Part shown: piece by piece, positions 1 to 7,294 of the stretch
Position numbering within the stretch: the stretch's first letter is position 1
How the letters are laid out: the number at the start of each line of letters is the position of its first letter
NCBI GenBank assembly: GCA_029219585.1
Contig: JAQXTR010000051.1
Span: 1-40,235 of the forward strand
Reading direction: 5' to 3'
DNA: 40,235 nucleotides
DNA from: Clostridiales bacterium
Lineage (GTDB): Bacteria; Bacillota; Clostridia; UBA1381
Program-made: the position numbers and the translations under genes
Notes under the pieces: generated by a model
The model's database searches: none
What the model was told of the DNA's origin: nothing
What the model saw: the letters and a program-made list of their open reading frames with translations, nothing else

Positions 1-371
1 TCCATAAGATACATTCTTATGTCAAGAGCTACCTGATCATTTCTGCTTCTGCCGGTGTGAAGCCTTTTTCCCGCATCGCCTATTCTGTCAGTGAGGATTT
101 TTTCGATATTCATGTGTATATCCTCGGCATCAATGAGAAATTCAACCTTTCCCTCCTCAATGTCATTAAGGATATTGCCAAGCTCCGAAACAATAGCGTC
201 TGCATCCTCCTGAGGAATTATTCCCTGTTTGCCGAGCATTGTCGCATGAGCTATTGAGCCGCGTATATCCTGCCTGTACATTCTTTTATCAAACCGGATT
301 GACGAATTGAAATCATCAACCTTTTTATCCGTGGACTTCTGAAAACGTCCGCCCCATAATTTATCTGCCAT
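1..371 (-). CDS. argH: Argininosuccinate lyase, N-terminal 123 residues (cut by window edge)
   Basis: Last step of arginine synthesis: argininosuccinate is split to arginine and fumarate in the cytoplasm. The minus strand reads [18 protein letters not shown] from position 371 and stays open to the window edge. Family hallmarks are the opening LWGGRF, the segment [20 protein letters not shown], and [17 protein letters not shown], which holds substrate-binding residues. Full-length proteins have about 460 residues, so roughly three quarters of the gene lies left of position 1. The ATG follows a GAAAGGAAA ribosome site, and two tandem promoters lie upstream. The identity is firm from these motifs; no other part of the arginine pathway is visible here. 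Confidence 0.93.
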   Translation of the reverse strand, partial: MADKLWGGRFQKSTDKKVDDFNSSIRFDKRMYRQDIRGSIAHATMLGKQGIIPQEDADAIVSELGNILNDIEEGKVEFLIDAEDIHMNIEKILTDRIGDAGKRLHTGRSRNDQVALDIRMYLM

Positions 372-411
372 TTTATGTTTCCTTTCAGCTGTATATTATA
401 TACCGATTTTT

Positions 412-440
412 ATTATAACACGACTTTTTCCTATTTTCAA
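412..440 (-). promoter_or_regulatory. argH-proximal sigma-A promoter
   Basis: On the minus strand: TTGAAA (435-440), 17-bp spacer, TATAAT (412-417) with a TGT extension before the -10. Transcription would start near 405, giving a leader of about 35 nt before the argH ATG. Confidence 0.75.
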
Positions 441-530
441 CAGTTATTTCAAAATTTCAGCATCTGCCGGGGGAAAATGATGCTGTGCGGTTAAATAATC
501 GGTGTACAACCCTTTGTTTTTTTTAAGTCT

Positions 531-559
531 ATTATAACACATTTTTTCTAATATTTCAA
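531..559 (-). promoter_or_regulatory. argH-distal sigma-A promoter
   Basis: On the minus strand: TTGAAA (554-559), 17-bp spacer, TATAAT (531-536), again with TGT before the -10. It has the same -35, spacing and extended -10 as the proximal promoter 119 bp away. A 7-bp stem lies between them and could act on the longer transcript. Confidence 0.65.
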
Positions 560-597
560 TCACTAAAAATAAGCCATGAAATCAAGAAAACTAGTCA

Positions 598-625
598 TTG
601 ATTTTTTTTATCTTTGTGATATAAT
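598..625 (+). promoter_or_regulatory. Plus-strand promoter pointing into the tandem repeats
   Basis: TTGATT (598-603), 16-bp spacer, TATAAT (620-625) with TGA just before it (extended -10). A transcript would start near 632 and run through both 15-bp arrays. No ATG-initiated frame of useful length starts after it, so it may drive a non-coding RNA or be a relic. Confidence 0.5.
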
Positions 626-695
626 AGGGGTAGAAATAGTATATTTATACTGCATTAGTAACCCGTCAGCTTTTTGGGGAAGGCTGTCCTGTTTC

Positions 696-785
696 GTAAA
701 ATCCGTGTACGGAAAATCCGAACACGGAAAATCCGAACACGGAAAATCCGAACATGGAAAATCCGAACACGGAAAATCGGGCACA
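696..785. repeat. Tandem 15-bp array, unit GGAAAATCCGAACAC
   Basis: Units start at 711, 726, 741, 756 and 771. The first two are identical, the third and fourth differ by at most one base, and the fifth is degraded (ends GGGCACA). A diverged unit at 696-710 precedes them, giving about six copies. The 15-bp period is a multiple of three, so a frame reads GKSEH repeats, but its only ATG (576) lies upstream of the local promoter. I treat the array as non-coding. Confidence 0.85.
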
Positions 786-787
786 AA

Positions 788-847
788 TAAATAAAGATAT
801 ACTAAATAAAGATTAACTAAATAAAGATATACTAAATAAAGAATGAG
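788..847. repeat. Second tandem 15-bp array, unit TAAATAAAGATATAC
   Basis: Units start at 788, 803, 818 and 833. The first and third are identical, the second ends GATTAAC and the fourth ends GAATGAG. It begins two bases after the first array and has the same 15-bp period but an unrelated, AT-only unit. Confidence 0.8.
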
Positions 848-923
848 GATATGACAATTAATAAGATAAAGTATCTCTCCGTTAATTGAACGTCCTTCAT
901 ATTCTGAAATATACTTAAGCTTA

Positions 924-1790
924 TTACTCTGCTGTCGGATTTACATGTACCATGCAATGCTTTACATTCTTGAAATTCTTCTCTATGCTGTCATGAACCG
1001 CTTCCGCTGTTTTATGAGCGTCAAACAATGTTATACTTCCGTCCTCGGATATTTCAACGTCAACATAGACCTTTGAGCCGAACCGTCTTGTCATAAGCAG
1101 ATCAATTGATTTTACACCCTCAACACTGCTTATAACATTTCTCATCTGCTCTATTTCCTCATCGCTGCATGAGCTGTCTACAAGGCTGTTTACCGCTTCC
1201 ATGAATATGTCATATGATGCCTTAACAATAAATACGCATATTACGATACTCGCCGCCGGCTCAAATATAGGATAGCCTAAAATCGCACCGCCGATACCTA
1301 TAAGAGAGCCCACCGATGAAAGAGCATCCGAGCGGTGATGCCATGCGTCCGCCATCATTGATGAGGAATTAATCTTTTTTGCCGCGTGCTTTGTATAGTG
1401 ATACATCCATTCCTTTACCACTATTGAAATAAATGCAGCCGCAAGCGCCGCTTTTCCCGGAATTTCTATTTCTGTTCCGTTTATTATCGTTTTTATTGCA
1501 GAAATACCTATCCCTACTCCTGTGGCAAACAGAAGCATTGAAAGAATGATTGAAAAAATACACTCTATTCTTTCATGTCCGTAAGGATGATCTCTGTCTG
1601 ATTTTTTAGAAGCGAGATTTATTCCGAATATTACCGCTATTGTTGAAACCACATCTGACGCCGAATGTACTGCATCTGAAATTAATGCCTGAGAATGAGC
1701 CGCAAAGCCTATTATGAATTTAATCAGCGACAAAATAAGATTCATAACAATAGTAATCACCGAAACTCTGTTTGCAGTTTTTGTATCCAT
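924..1790 (-). CDS. Cation diffusion facilitator (CDF) family metal exporter
   Basis: Inner-membrane divalent-metal/proton antiporter, 288 residues, about six membrane segments and a C-terminal cytoplasmic domain. From the start chosen here, TM2 carries DAVHSASD and TM5 carries DAWHHRSD, i.e. an HxxxD pair in each, the arrangement usually linked to Zn-type transport. HPYGHER, a family signature, follows TM2. The ATG at 1790 is preceded by AAGGGGGTG at good spacing. A longer frame reaches TTG at 1844 and overlaps the upstream stop, but adds 18 residues without its own ribosome site. It is third in the operon after the cobyrinate synthase and CobC-like genes, which makes Co2+ another possible substrate. 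Substrate is not settled by sequence. Confidence 0.9.
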   Translation of the reverse strand: MDTKTANRVSVITIVMNLILSLIKFIIGFAAHSQALISDAVHSASDVVSTIAVIFGINLASKKSDRDHPYGHERIECIFSIILSMLLFATGVGIGISAIKTIINGTEIEIPGKAALAAAFISIVVKEWMYHYTKHAAKKINSSSMMADAWHHRSDALSSVGSLIGIGGAILGYPIFEPAASIVICVFIVKASYDIFMEAVNSLVDSSCSDEEIEQMRNVISSVEGVKSIDLLMTRRFGSKVYVDVEISEDGSITLFDAHKTAEAVHDSIEKNFKNVKHCMVHVNPTAE

Positions 1791-1840
1791 AAAAACACCC
1801 CCTTGAACTATAATATTCCTGATATCTATAAATTGTATCA

Positions 1841-2401
1841 TCAAAGCCTATAATAGTCAAGAGCATTTTTTGTTGTCATATGTTTACCTTTATTATATAT
1901 AACTACATACCCTGATAAATTATCCACCTGATAATCATAAAATTCTCCGCCGAAAATATGCTGCATAACAGCCATTATTGTTCCGCCGTGGACAATATAA
2001 GACAGGTTTTTCCCCTTGTATTCAGATATTATTTTCTCGTGTGCATTAATGCACCTATTTACAAAATGCTCATGTGACTCACCGTTCGGAAACGGCATTG
2101 TGCCGTCTGAAGCCAGCCATTTCAGATACTGTTCGTTATTTTTCAAATCCTCATATGACTTATTCTCAAAATCTCCGAAATCCGTTTCCGAAAAATCACG
2201 GCAAAGCACAATACCCTTTTTAGGATATATTAGCCTTGCCGTCTGTACACATCTTTTTAAAGGACTTGATATTACTATATCCGCATCGGGATATTCTTTT
2301 GAAATTACCGTATTTTCAAGAATGTCTTCATCTGTTTTCCCTATATATCTTCTTAAAATATTTCCTTTCGTTTTCCCGTGACGTATTAATGTCAATCTCA
2401 T
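1841..2401 (-). CDS. Histidine phosphatase family protein, probable alpha-ribazole phosphatase (CobC-like)
   Basis: Cytoplasmic phosphatase of 186 residues. The catalytic motif LIRHGKTKGN is at residues 5-14 and the second active-site histidine is in SYIVHGGTIM, as in the phosphoglycerate-mutase-like superfamily. The family includes CobC, which removes phosphate from alpha-ribazole 5'-phosphate in the nucleotide-loop part of B12 synthesis. The family alone does not fix the substrate; the overlap with a cobyrinate a,c-diamide synthase favours CobC. The ATG at 2401 overlaps the upstream TGA (ATGA), indicating translational coupling; a start three codons earlier (2410) is possible. Its own stop overlaps the longer TTG frame of the transporter gene. 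Confidence 0.8.
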   Translation of the reverse strand: MRLTLIRHGKTKGNILRRYIGKTDEDILENTVISKEYPDADIVISSPLKRCVQTARLIYPKKGIVLCRDFSETDFGDFENKSYEDLKNNEQYLKWLASDGTMPFPNGESHEHFVNRCINAHEKIISEYKGKNLSYIVHGGTIMAVMQHIFGGEFYDYQVDNLSGYVVIYNKGKHMTTKNALDYYRL

Positions 2402-3717
2402 TTTAAACAAGCCCTCATGAATCCTTCAGCCATTTTAAGATTTGAATAAAAATGCAGATGAGGGAATCCCGCATATAATGTATCCGTTGCGTGTATTCTG
2501 TACATTTTTTCACCGTTTCTCTCGGTTATAAACGAGCTTCCGTGATTTGTGCTTTCATATCGGTGAAATTCATAGGTTTTTATAACGCCTCCCTTTTCAA
2601 GAAGCATATTGTCCGTATCAGAAACAAATTCGATATAACCGTAATTAATTGGCGGCTTTACTCTCACACAGTTCCCTTCAATAGCTCCTGCCATTTTATA
2701 CTTAACGCCCTTTACGTCATTCATTGTATCATGCAGATACATAAAACCTCCGCACTCCGCAATAGTCGGAACGCCTGATTTTACCGCCTCCTTGACCGAA
2801 GCAAGCATTGTTTTGTTTTTTGTAAGCTCAAGCCCATACATTTCCGGGTATCCGCCGCAGATAAACATACCGTCTATATTCTCCGGTAATTCCTTATCAT
2901 TAAGCGGTGAAAATTCAACTATTTCAGCTCCCATTTTTTCGAGTACCTCTATATTATCTCTGTAATGGAAACAAAAAGCCCTATCATTTGAAACGGCTAT
3001 TCTCACCTTTCCTATATACGGTATATCTATCGGATCATATTTTATATCCTTTGCTGTTTTTGAAAGCTCTATTATTCCGTCGATATCAAGAGTTTTTTCT
3101 GCCTGTGCCGTAAGCTGCGCCATCTTCTGCTTTATATCATTTATTTCTATATTTGTAACGAATGAAAGATTTTTGTTCTCCATTACGTCCGCTTGGAGTT
3201 TTGGAATATATCCATAGCATTTTATTCTTAAACCTTCGCATATTCTTTTCATTCCATCATATAGGGACGGATTAAGACGGTTAAATATTATACCCTTGAC
3301 TGTGTTTCTACTGTATTTCATATAGCCATATATAACAGCTGCCGCCGATGCTTCTATCCTGTTGCAGTCAATAACAAGAATGGTGGGTGTTTTTGTTATC
3401 AGAGCCATTTCACAGGTACTGGCGGTTTCTGAAAAATGTATGCCGTCATAATATCCCTTTATTCCGTCAATTACTGATATTTCTCCCGCATGCTCGCTTA
3501 AAAGATATTTTATTGTATTTGATGTCATCATAAACGAATCAAGATTATAGGAATTTACCCCTATAACCTCCTCCTGAAATGCAGGATCAATATAATCAGG
3601 ACCGCATTTAAATGCCTTTGTATCTATTCCTCTGTTCTTTAAGGCTCCCAATATAACACAGGTAACTGTTGTCTTCCCGCATCCGCTGCCTGTTCCCGCA
3701 ATTAAAATTCTGTCCAT
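2398..3717 (-). CDS. cbiA: Cobyrinate a,c-diamide synthase
   Basis: ATP- and glutamine-dependent amidation of the a and c acetate side chains of the corrin ring. The protein has 439 residues, typical for the family. The N-terminal half is a dethiobiotin-synthetase-like ATPase with P-loop GTGSGCGKTT (residues 8-17) and the signature CGPDYIDP. The C-terminal half is a class I amidotransferase-like domain with MFICGGYPEMYG and the nucleophile cysteine in PTIAECGGFMYL. It is first in the operon, behind a consensus promoter and GGAGG. No other corrin genes and no cobalamin riboswitch are visible. CobB (hydrogenobyrinate) is the aerobic homologue; an anaerobic clostridium argues for CbiA. Confidence 0.93.
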   Translation of the reverse strand: MDRILIAGTGSGCGKTTVTCVILGALKNRGIDTKAFKCGPDYIDPAFQEEVIGVNSYNLDSFMMTSNTIKYLLSEHAGEISVIDGIKGYYDGIHFSETASTCEMALITKTPTILVIDCNRIEASAAAVIYGYMKYSRNTVKGIIFNRLNPSLYDGMKRICEGLRIKCYGYIPKLQADVMENKNLSFVTNIEINDIKQKMAQLTAQAEKTLDIDGIIELSKTAKDIKYDPIDIPYIGKVRIAVSNDRAFCFHYRDNIEVLEKMGAEIVEFSPLNDKELPENIDGMFICGGYPEMYGLELTKNKTMLASVKEAVKSGVPTIAECGGFMYLHDTMNDVKGVKYKMAGAIEGNCVRVKPPINYGYIEFVSDTDNMLLEKGGVIKTYEFHRYESTNHGSSFITERNGEKMYRIHATDTLYAGFPHLHFYSNLKMAEGFMRACLK

Positions 3718-3761
3718 ACTTACTTACCTCCGTCAACTGTTTATTTTCTTTCTTACATATT

Positions 3762-3790
3762 ATTTTATTAATTTATTGTTCTGTTGTCAA
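3762..3790 (-). promoter_or_regulatory. Sigma-A promoter of the cbiA operon
   Basis: On the minus strand: TTGACA (3785-3790), 17-bp spacer, TAAAAT (3762-3767). The leader would be about 35-40 nt, too short for a B12 riboswitch. Confidence 0.75.
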
Positions 3791-3839
3791 GTATAATTAA
3801 TACCGAAATTTATGCTTCTTAAGTCTTTATTTTCTATAA

Positions 3840-3875
3840 TATATAAAAGCCGCATCATATGTAAAGACGCGACTT
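3840..3875 (-). terminator. Rho-independent terminator of the 3898-5352 gene
   Basis: Minus-strand RNA forms a 10-bp stem, AAGUCGCGUC (3875-3866) with GAUGCGGCUU (3856-3847), including two G-U pairs, a 9-nt loop and a U-rich tail. Confidence 0.75.
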
Positions 3876-3897
3876 CTATATATATTATTTACTTTTT

Positions 3898-5352
3898 TTA
3901 TTTATTTAATTCTACAGTTATACCCTTTGTTTCCTCATCATAGCTTACATTTGCTCCGAAGGATTCTGAAATAAATCTCAGAGGAACCATTGTGAATCCG
4001 TTTTCGGTAAGCTGAGGCGCTTCCTCAAGATTATTTTCCTTATCATTTACGGATGCGGTTTTATTATTTATCTGCAATTTCAAATTCTTATCACCGCAGT
4101 CAATTGTAACAGTCTTTGTATCACCGTTCCAGTCCACATCAGCGCCGAACGCCTCTGAAATTACTCTTAACGGAACGAGAGTAACTCCTTCACCCGCAAC
4201 ATAAGGCTTTTCCACCTCTACATCCTTACCGTTTATGCTGAGTATGCAGTCACCGACCTTAAAAGAAATTGAAACCTTTATATTTGATTCCTGCTTTTCA
4301 TTCTTATCAAGGACTATAACAGCAAGCGGATTTGTCTGCGCGGGGATACTTCTTGTTGTAATACTGTAAAATACAAGAAGCTCCTTATCCTTGTATTCTT
4401 CCTTATCCTCAACATTTATAACCAGCTCTTCATCTGAGCTTACAAGTCCCCATTCGCTGTCTTTAAATGTATCAAGCTTTACAAATGCGCCGGCATCCTC
4501 ATCTGCTCCGGTAACAACTGCCTTCAAGGGCTTTATATCCTTTGTTGAAACAGCGGCTGTTGAGAATACGTATACCGAGTCGCCTTCCTTTAGTTCAGAC
4601 TTCTCCTGTGTTTTCAAATCATATACCGGTGTGTTTTCTTCCACTGCAAAGGCTGCAGATTCATCACCGATCTTTACTGTAAGTATATTTTTATCATATG
4701 ATTCTACAATACCGCTGTACTGATTAACCTTATTCTCAGACTTATCAGTCTCCGTCGGAAGCTCTTCCTCCTCATTATCCAATACAACTATCTTTTTCGG
4801 ATTTGTCTGTGCCGGAATGCTGAGCGTCATAAAGTCATAGAATACAAGAAGTGTCTTTCCCTCATATTCATCTTCAAGCTTATCATCAATGTTTAAAACA
4901 AGCTCGCCGTCAGAGCTTATAAATCCCATTTCAGTTTTTGAGAAGGTATCATAATAAACAGAACCTGCCGGATTCTTATCATCATTGATTACTAAAGCAT
5001 TTATGGGCTTTATATCCTTTGTCAAAAGACCTGCTGTTGAAAGAACTATTACTTTATCGCCTTCCTTAACCTCGTCCTTCTCTTCTCCGTCAATATCATA
5101 TACCGGAGTTTTATCATTTAAATCAAAGGCGGCTTCTGTTTCTCCGTTCTCTGCTTCAACGGCAACTGTCAATATATTTTTTTCCAGTGCCTTGACTGTT
5201 CCTATGTACTGATTTACAACCGTCTTATTCTCGGTTGTCTGCTCTGTCTGTGTTTCGTTAATCGCATTAACCTCGTCTCCGTTTGCAAATACTGCTGATG
5301 CAGATGTGAGCATTGCTCCCGCAATAAGTAATGAAATTATTTTTTTGTTCAT
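3898..5352 (-). CDS. Secreted protein: duplicated ~145-residue module plus copper-amine-oxidase-N-like stalk domain
   Basis: 484 residues with a clear signal peptide (MNKKIISLLIAGAMLTSASA, cleavage near residue 23). Residues 47-192 and 210-349 are a tandem duplication. Each copy begins NQY.G, runs through KNILTV, TPVYD, EGD.V.V.STA and TKDIKP, then DTF, SSD.EL, LLVFY and SIPAQTNP, and ends in VVLD or VIVLD. Residues 360-484 hold two halves with the signature VPLR.ISE.FGA.V, the copper-amine-oxidase N-terminal-like domain, which in Firmicutes serves as an extracellular stalk or wall-binding unit and implies no oxidase activity. No sorting motif or SLH domain is seen. The gene stands alone, with AAAGGAG before the ATG. 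The function of the duplicated module is unknown to me. Confidence 0.85.
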   Translation of the reverse strand: MNKKIISLLIAGAMLTSASAVFANGDEVNAINETQTEQTTENKTVVNQYIGTVKALEKNILTVAVEAENGETEAAFDLNDKTPVYDIDGEEKDEVKEGDKVIVLSTAGLLTKDIKPINALVINDDKNPAGSVYYDTFSKTEMGFISSDGELVLNIDDKLEDEYEGKTLLVFYDFMTLSIPAQTNPKKIVVLDNEEEELPTETDKSENKVNQYSGIVESYDKNILTVKIGDESAAFAVEENTPVYDLKTQEKSELKEGDSVYVFSTAAVSTKDIKPLKAVVTGADEDAGAFVKLDTFKDSEWGLVSSDEELVINVEDKEEYKDKELLVFYSITTRSIPAQTNPLAVIVLDKNEKQESNIKVSISFKVGDCILSINGKDVEVEKPYVAGEGVTLVPLRVISEAFGADVDWNGDTKTVTIDCGDKNLKLQINNKTASVNDKENNLEEAPQLTENGFTMVPLRFISESFGANVSYDEETKGITVELNK

Positions 5353-5455
5353 ATTATTATCTCCTTTTGTTTTATTACATTTTATTAGACGTATGAAACT
5401 TCATTTAAGTTCCATCATATATAATACGAATGACATACCTAAAAGGTTGCATTAA

Positions 5456-5491
5456 AATAAAAAAAATTTTCGGAGGAATTTATTTCTCCGA
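5456..5491 (-). terminator. Rho-independent terminator overlapping the stop of the 5480-5848 gene
   Basis: Minus-strand RNA: UCGGAG (5491-5486) pairs with CUCCGA (5475-5470), followed by AAAUUUUUUUU. The 5' arm lies inside the last codons of the gene. Confidence 0.7.
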
Positions 5492-5848
5492 GCCTTCATT
5501 AAAATATTCCTGAGCTTTTGCTGATGCTTCGTCATTTTCGGAATTAAGCGCATATGTAAGATAAATTGACGCGTTCTCAATATCCCCTTCACTTAAATAC
5601 TTCTCGCCCGCGGCAAGAGAATATTCACCGAATCTCTGTTTTGAATCCTTATAATCCATATTATACAAAATTCTTGCAGCAACATCATAATTTCCCGCTT
5701 CCGCATTCTTCTGAGCATTATTATATTTTATAACCGGCAGTACGGTCAGAGAAAAAATTACTGATATTAAAGCAATCGCGGCAATAATACCTATAACAAG
5801 CCCTGTAACCTTCAGCCCCACATATTTTACATCTTCCTTATTTTCCAT
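5480..5848 (-). CDS. Small single-pass membrane protein with a TPR-like cytoplasmic or external tail
   Basis: 122 residues. Residues 11-37 form one strongly hydrophobic helix (GLKVTGLVIGIIAAIALISV and onward). The tail has helical repeat character: NAEAGNYDVAARILYNMDYKDS and EKYLSEGDIENASIYLTYAL resemble tetratricopeptide helices. I do not recognise a specific family. AAGGAG precedes the ATG. The tuf terminator ends only about 15 nt upstream of this start and no separate promoter is obvious, so expression may depend on read-through from tuf. Confidence 0.75.
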   Translation of the reverse strand: MENKEDVKYVGLKVTGLVIGIIAAIALISVIFSLTVLPVIKYNNAQKNAEAGNYDVAARILYNMDYKDSKQRFGEYSLAAGEKYLSEGDIENASIYLTYALNSENDEASAKAQEYFNEGSEK

Positions 5849-5861
5849 TTTATTCTCCTTG

Positions 5862-5897
5862 TAAAAATAAAGGTACGATCGATTTCTCGGTCGTACC
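5862..5897 (-). terminator. Rho-independent terminator of tuf
   Basis: Minus-strand RNA: GGUACGACCGA (5897-5887) pairs with UCGAUCGUACC (5882-5872), 10 of 11 positions, 4-nt loop, then UUUAUUUUUA. It sits between tuf and the ribosome site of the next gene. Confidence 0.8.
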
Positions 5898-5936
5898 CTT
5901 AATAATCAAATATTAATAACTACCTTTTAAAAGTAA

Positions 5937-7139
5937 TTACGCCTCGATCTCTGAAACAACGCCTGAACCTACTGTTCTGCCGCCCTCACGGATAGCGAAA
6001 CGGAGACCCTTTTCGATAGCGATCGGAGTGATAAGCTCAACTTCCATCTTTACGTTATCGCCGGGCATGCACATCTCTGTACCTGCAGGGAGTGTGATTA
6101 CGCCTGTAACGTCTGTTGTTCTGAAATAGAACTGCGGTCTGTAGTTATTGAAGAACGGTGTGTGACGGCCGCCCTCGTCCTTTGTAAGAACATAAACCTC
6201 AGCTGAGAACTTTGTGTGCGGGTTAACTGTACCCGGCTTAGCAAGTACCTGACCACGCTCGATCTCTGTTCTTGCTACACCACGGAGAAGCGCACCTACG
6301 TTGAAGCCTGCCTCAGCAGCGTCAAGGCTCTTTCTGAACATCTCAAGACCTGTAACAACAACCTTACGTCTCTCTTCTGTAAGACCGATGATTTCAACTT
6401 CCTCGTTAACCTTGATTGTACCTCTCTCTACTCTACCTGTAGCAACTGTACCACGGCCTGAGATTGAGAAGATATCCTCGATAGGCATAAGGAACGGCTG
6501 ATCTGCAGCTCTGTCCGGTGTCGGGATATAATTGTCAACAGCATCCATAAGGTCAAGAATGCACTTGTACTCAGGAGCGTTGATATCTGTTGATGATGAC
6601 TCAAGTACGCCAAGAGCTGTACCTGTGATAATCGGAATATCATCACCCGGGAAGTCATACTCTGAAAGAAGGTCACGGATTTCCATCTCAACGAGCTCAA
6701 GAAGCTCCGGATCGTCAACCTGGTCTGACTTATTCATGAATACAACGATGTAAGGAACGCCAACCTGTCTTGAAAGAAGGATGTGCTCTCTTGTCTGCGG
6801 CATCGGACCGTCAGCAGCTGATACAACGAGGATAGCGCCGTCCATCTGAGCAGCACCTGTGATCATGTTCTTAACGTAGTCAGCGTGTCCCGGACAGTCA
6901 ACGTGAGCATAGTGACGATTATCTGTCTCATACTCAACGTGAGCTGTTGAAATTGTGATACCTCTTTCTCTCTCTTCCGGAGCCTTATCGATCATATCGT
7001 AAGCTTCGAACTGAGCCTGACCCTTAAGTGCCAATACCTTTGTAATAGCAGCTGTAAGAGTTGTCTTACCGTGGTCAACGTGACCAATAGTACCGATGTT
7101 TACATGCGGTTTTGTGTTCTCATATTTAGCTTTTGCCAT
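5937..7139 (-). CDS. tuf: Elongation factor Tu
   Basis: GTPase that delivers aminoacyl-tRNA to the ribosome. 400 residues, the usual length. The G1 motif GHVDHGKT is at residues 19-26, followed by [13 protein letters not shown] and NKSDQVDD; domains II and III are complete to the C-terminus. The ATG is preceded by AAGGAGGAAAA. It is the last gene of the rpsL-rpsG-fusA-tuf series but has its own consensus promoter and follows a strong fusA terminator, so it can be transcribed separately. It ends in a strong terminator. Codon use is that of a highly expressed gene. This is the only tuf in the window. Confidence 0.99.
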   Translation of the reverse strand: MAKAKYENTKPHVNIGTIGHVDHGKTTLTAAITKVLALKGQAQFEAYDMIDKAPEERERGITISTAHVEYETDNRHYAHVDCPGHADYVKNMITGAAQMDGAILVVSAADGPMPQTREHILLSRQVGVPYIVVFMNKSDQVDDPELLELVEMEIRDLLSEYDFPGDDIPIITGTALGVLESSSTDINAPEYKCILDLMDAVDNYIPTPDRAADQPFLMPIEDIFSISGRGTVATGRVERGTIKVNEEVEIIGLTEERRKVVVTGLEMFRKSLDAAEAGFNVGALLRGVARTEIERGQVLAKPGTVNPHTKFSAEVYVLTKDEGGRHTPFFNNYRPQFYFRTTDVTGVITLPAGTEMCMPGDNVKMEVELITPIAIEKGLRFAIREGGRTVGSGVVSEIEA

Positions 7140-7189
7140 TGGAATTTTCCTCCTTAATGAAAAATATATAAATTTACACTTGTACTTGT

Positions 7190-7218
7190 AGTATACTATT
7201 TTTTTTATAAAAAATCAA
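7190..7218 (-). promoter_or_regulatory. Sigma-A promoter of tuf
   Basis: On the minus strand: TTGATT (7213-7218), 17-bp spacer, TATACT (7190-7195). It lies between the fusA terminator and the tuf ribosome site. Confidence 0.75.
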
Positions 7219-7229
7219 GTGTTTTTTTA

Positions 7230-7267
7230 AAAAAATATCTACAAAACGGAGATTTTCTCCGTTTTGT
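7230..7267 (-). terminator. Rho-independent terminator of fusA
   Basis: Perfect 11-bp stem ACAAAACGGAG/CTCCGTTTTGT (7241-7251 with 7257-7267), 5-nt loop, then AGATATTTTTTT on the minus strand. Confidence 0.85.
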
Positions 7268-7294
7268 ATTTTTATTTTCAGAAATCAACGGGAA

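Larger units (their letters stand above)
372..923. other. 552-bp spacer between argH and the cation transporter gene
   Basis: No convincing protein gene. Reading left to right it holds two minus-strand argH promoters (412-440 and 531-559), a plus-strand extended -10 promoter (598-625), a 15-bp GC-containing tandem array (696-785), and an AT-rich 15-bp tandem array (788-847). After these comes a nested inverted repeat in which CAATTAA (856-862) pairs with TTAATTG (883-889) around an inner AGATA/TATCT stem. A stem CAGCATC/GATGCTG lies between the two argH promoters. The nested repeat has no T-run on either side, so I do not call it a terminator. Confidence 0.7.

Noticed and set aside
576-794. 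72-residue plus-strand frame with GKSEH repeats
   Set aside because: It exists because the 15-bp repeat is a multiple of three. Its ATG lies upstream of the local promoter, there is no ribosome site, and the N-terminal half is of low coding quality.
856-889. Nested inverted repeat as terminator of the transporter operon
   Set aside because: The stem is AT-rich with a long loop and no T-run follows on either strand.
3718-3897. Cobalamin riboswitch upstream of cbiA
   Set aside because: The consensus promoter leaves a leader of only about 40 nt and no B12-box-like sequence is seen.
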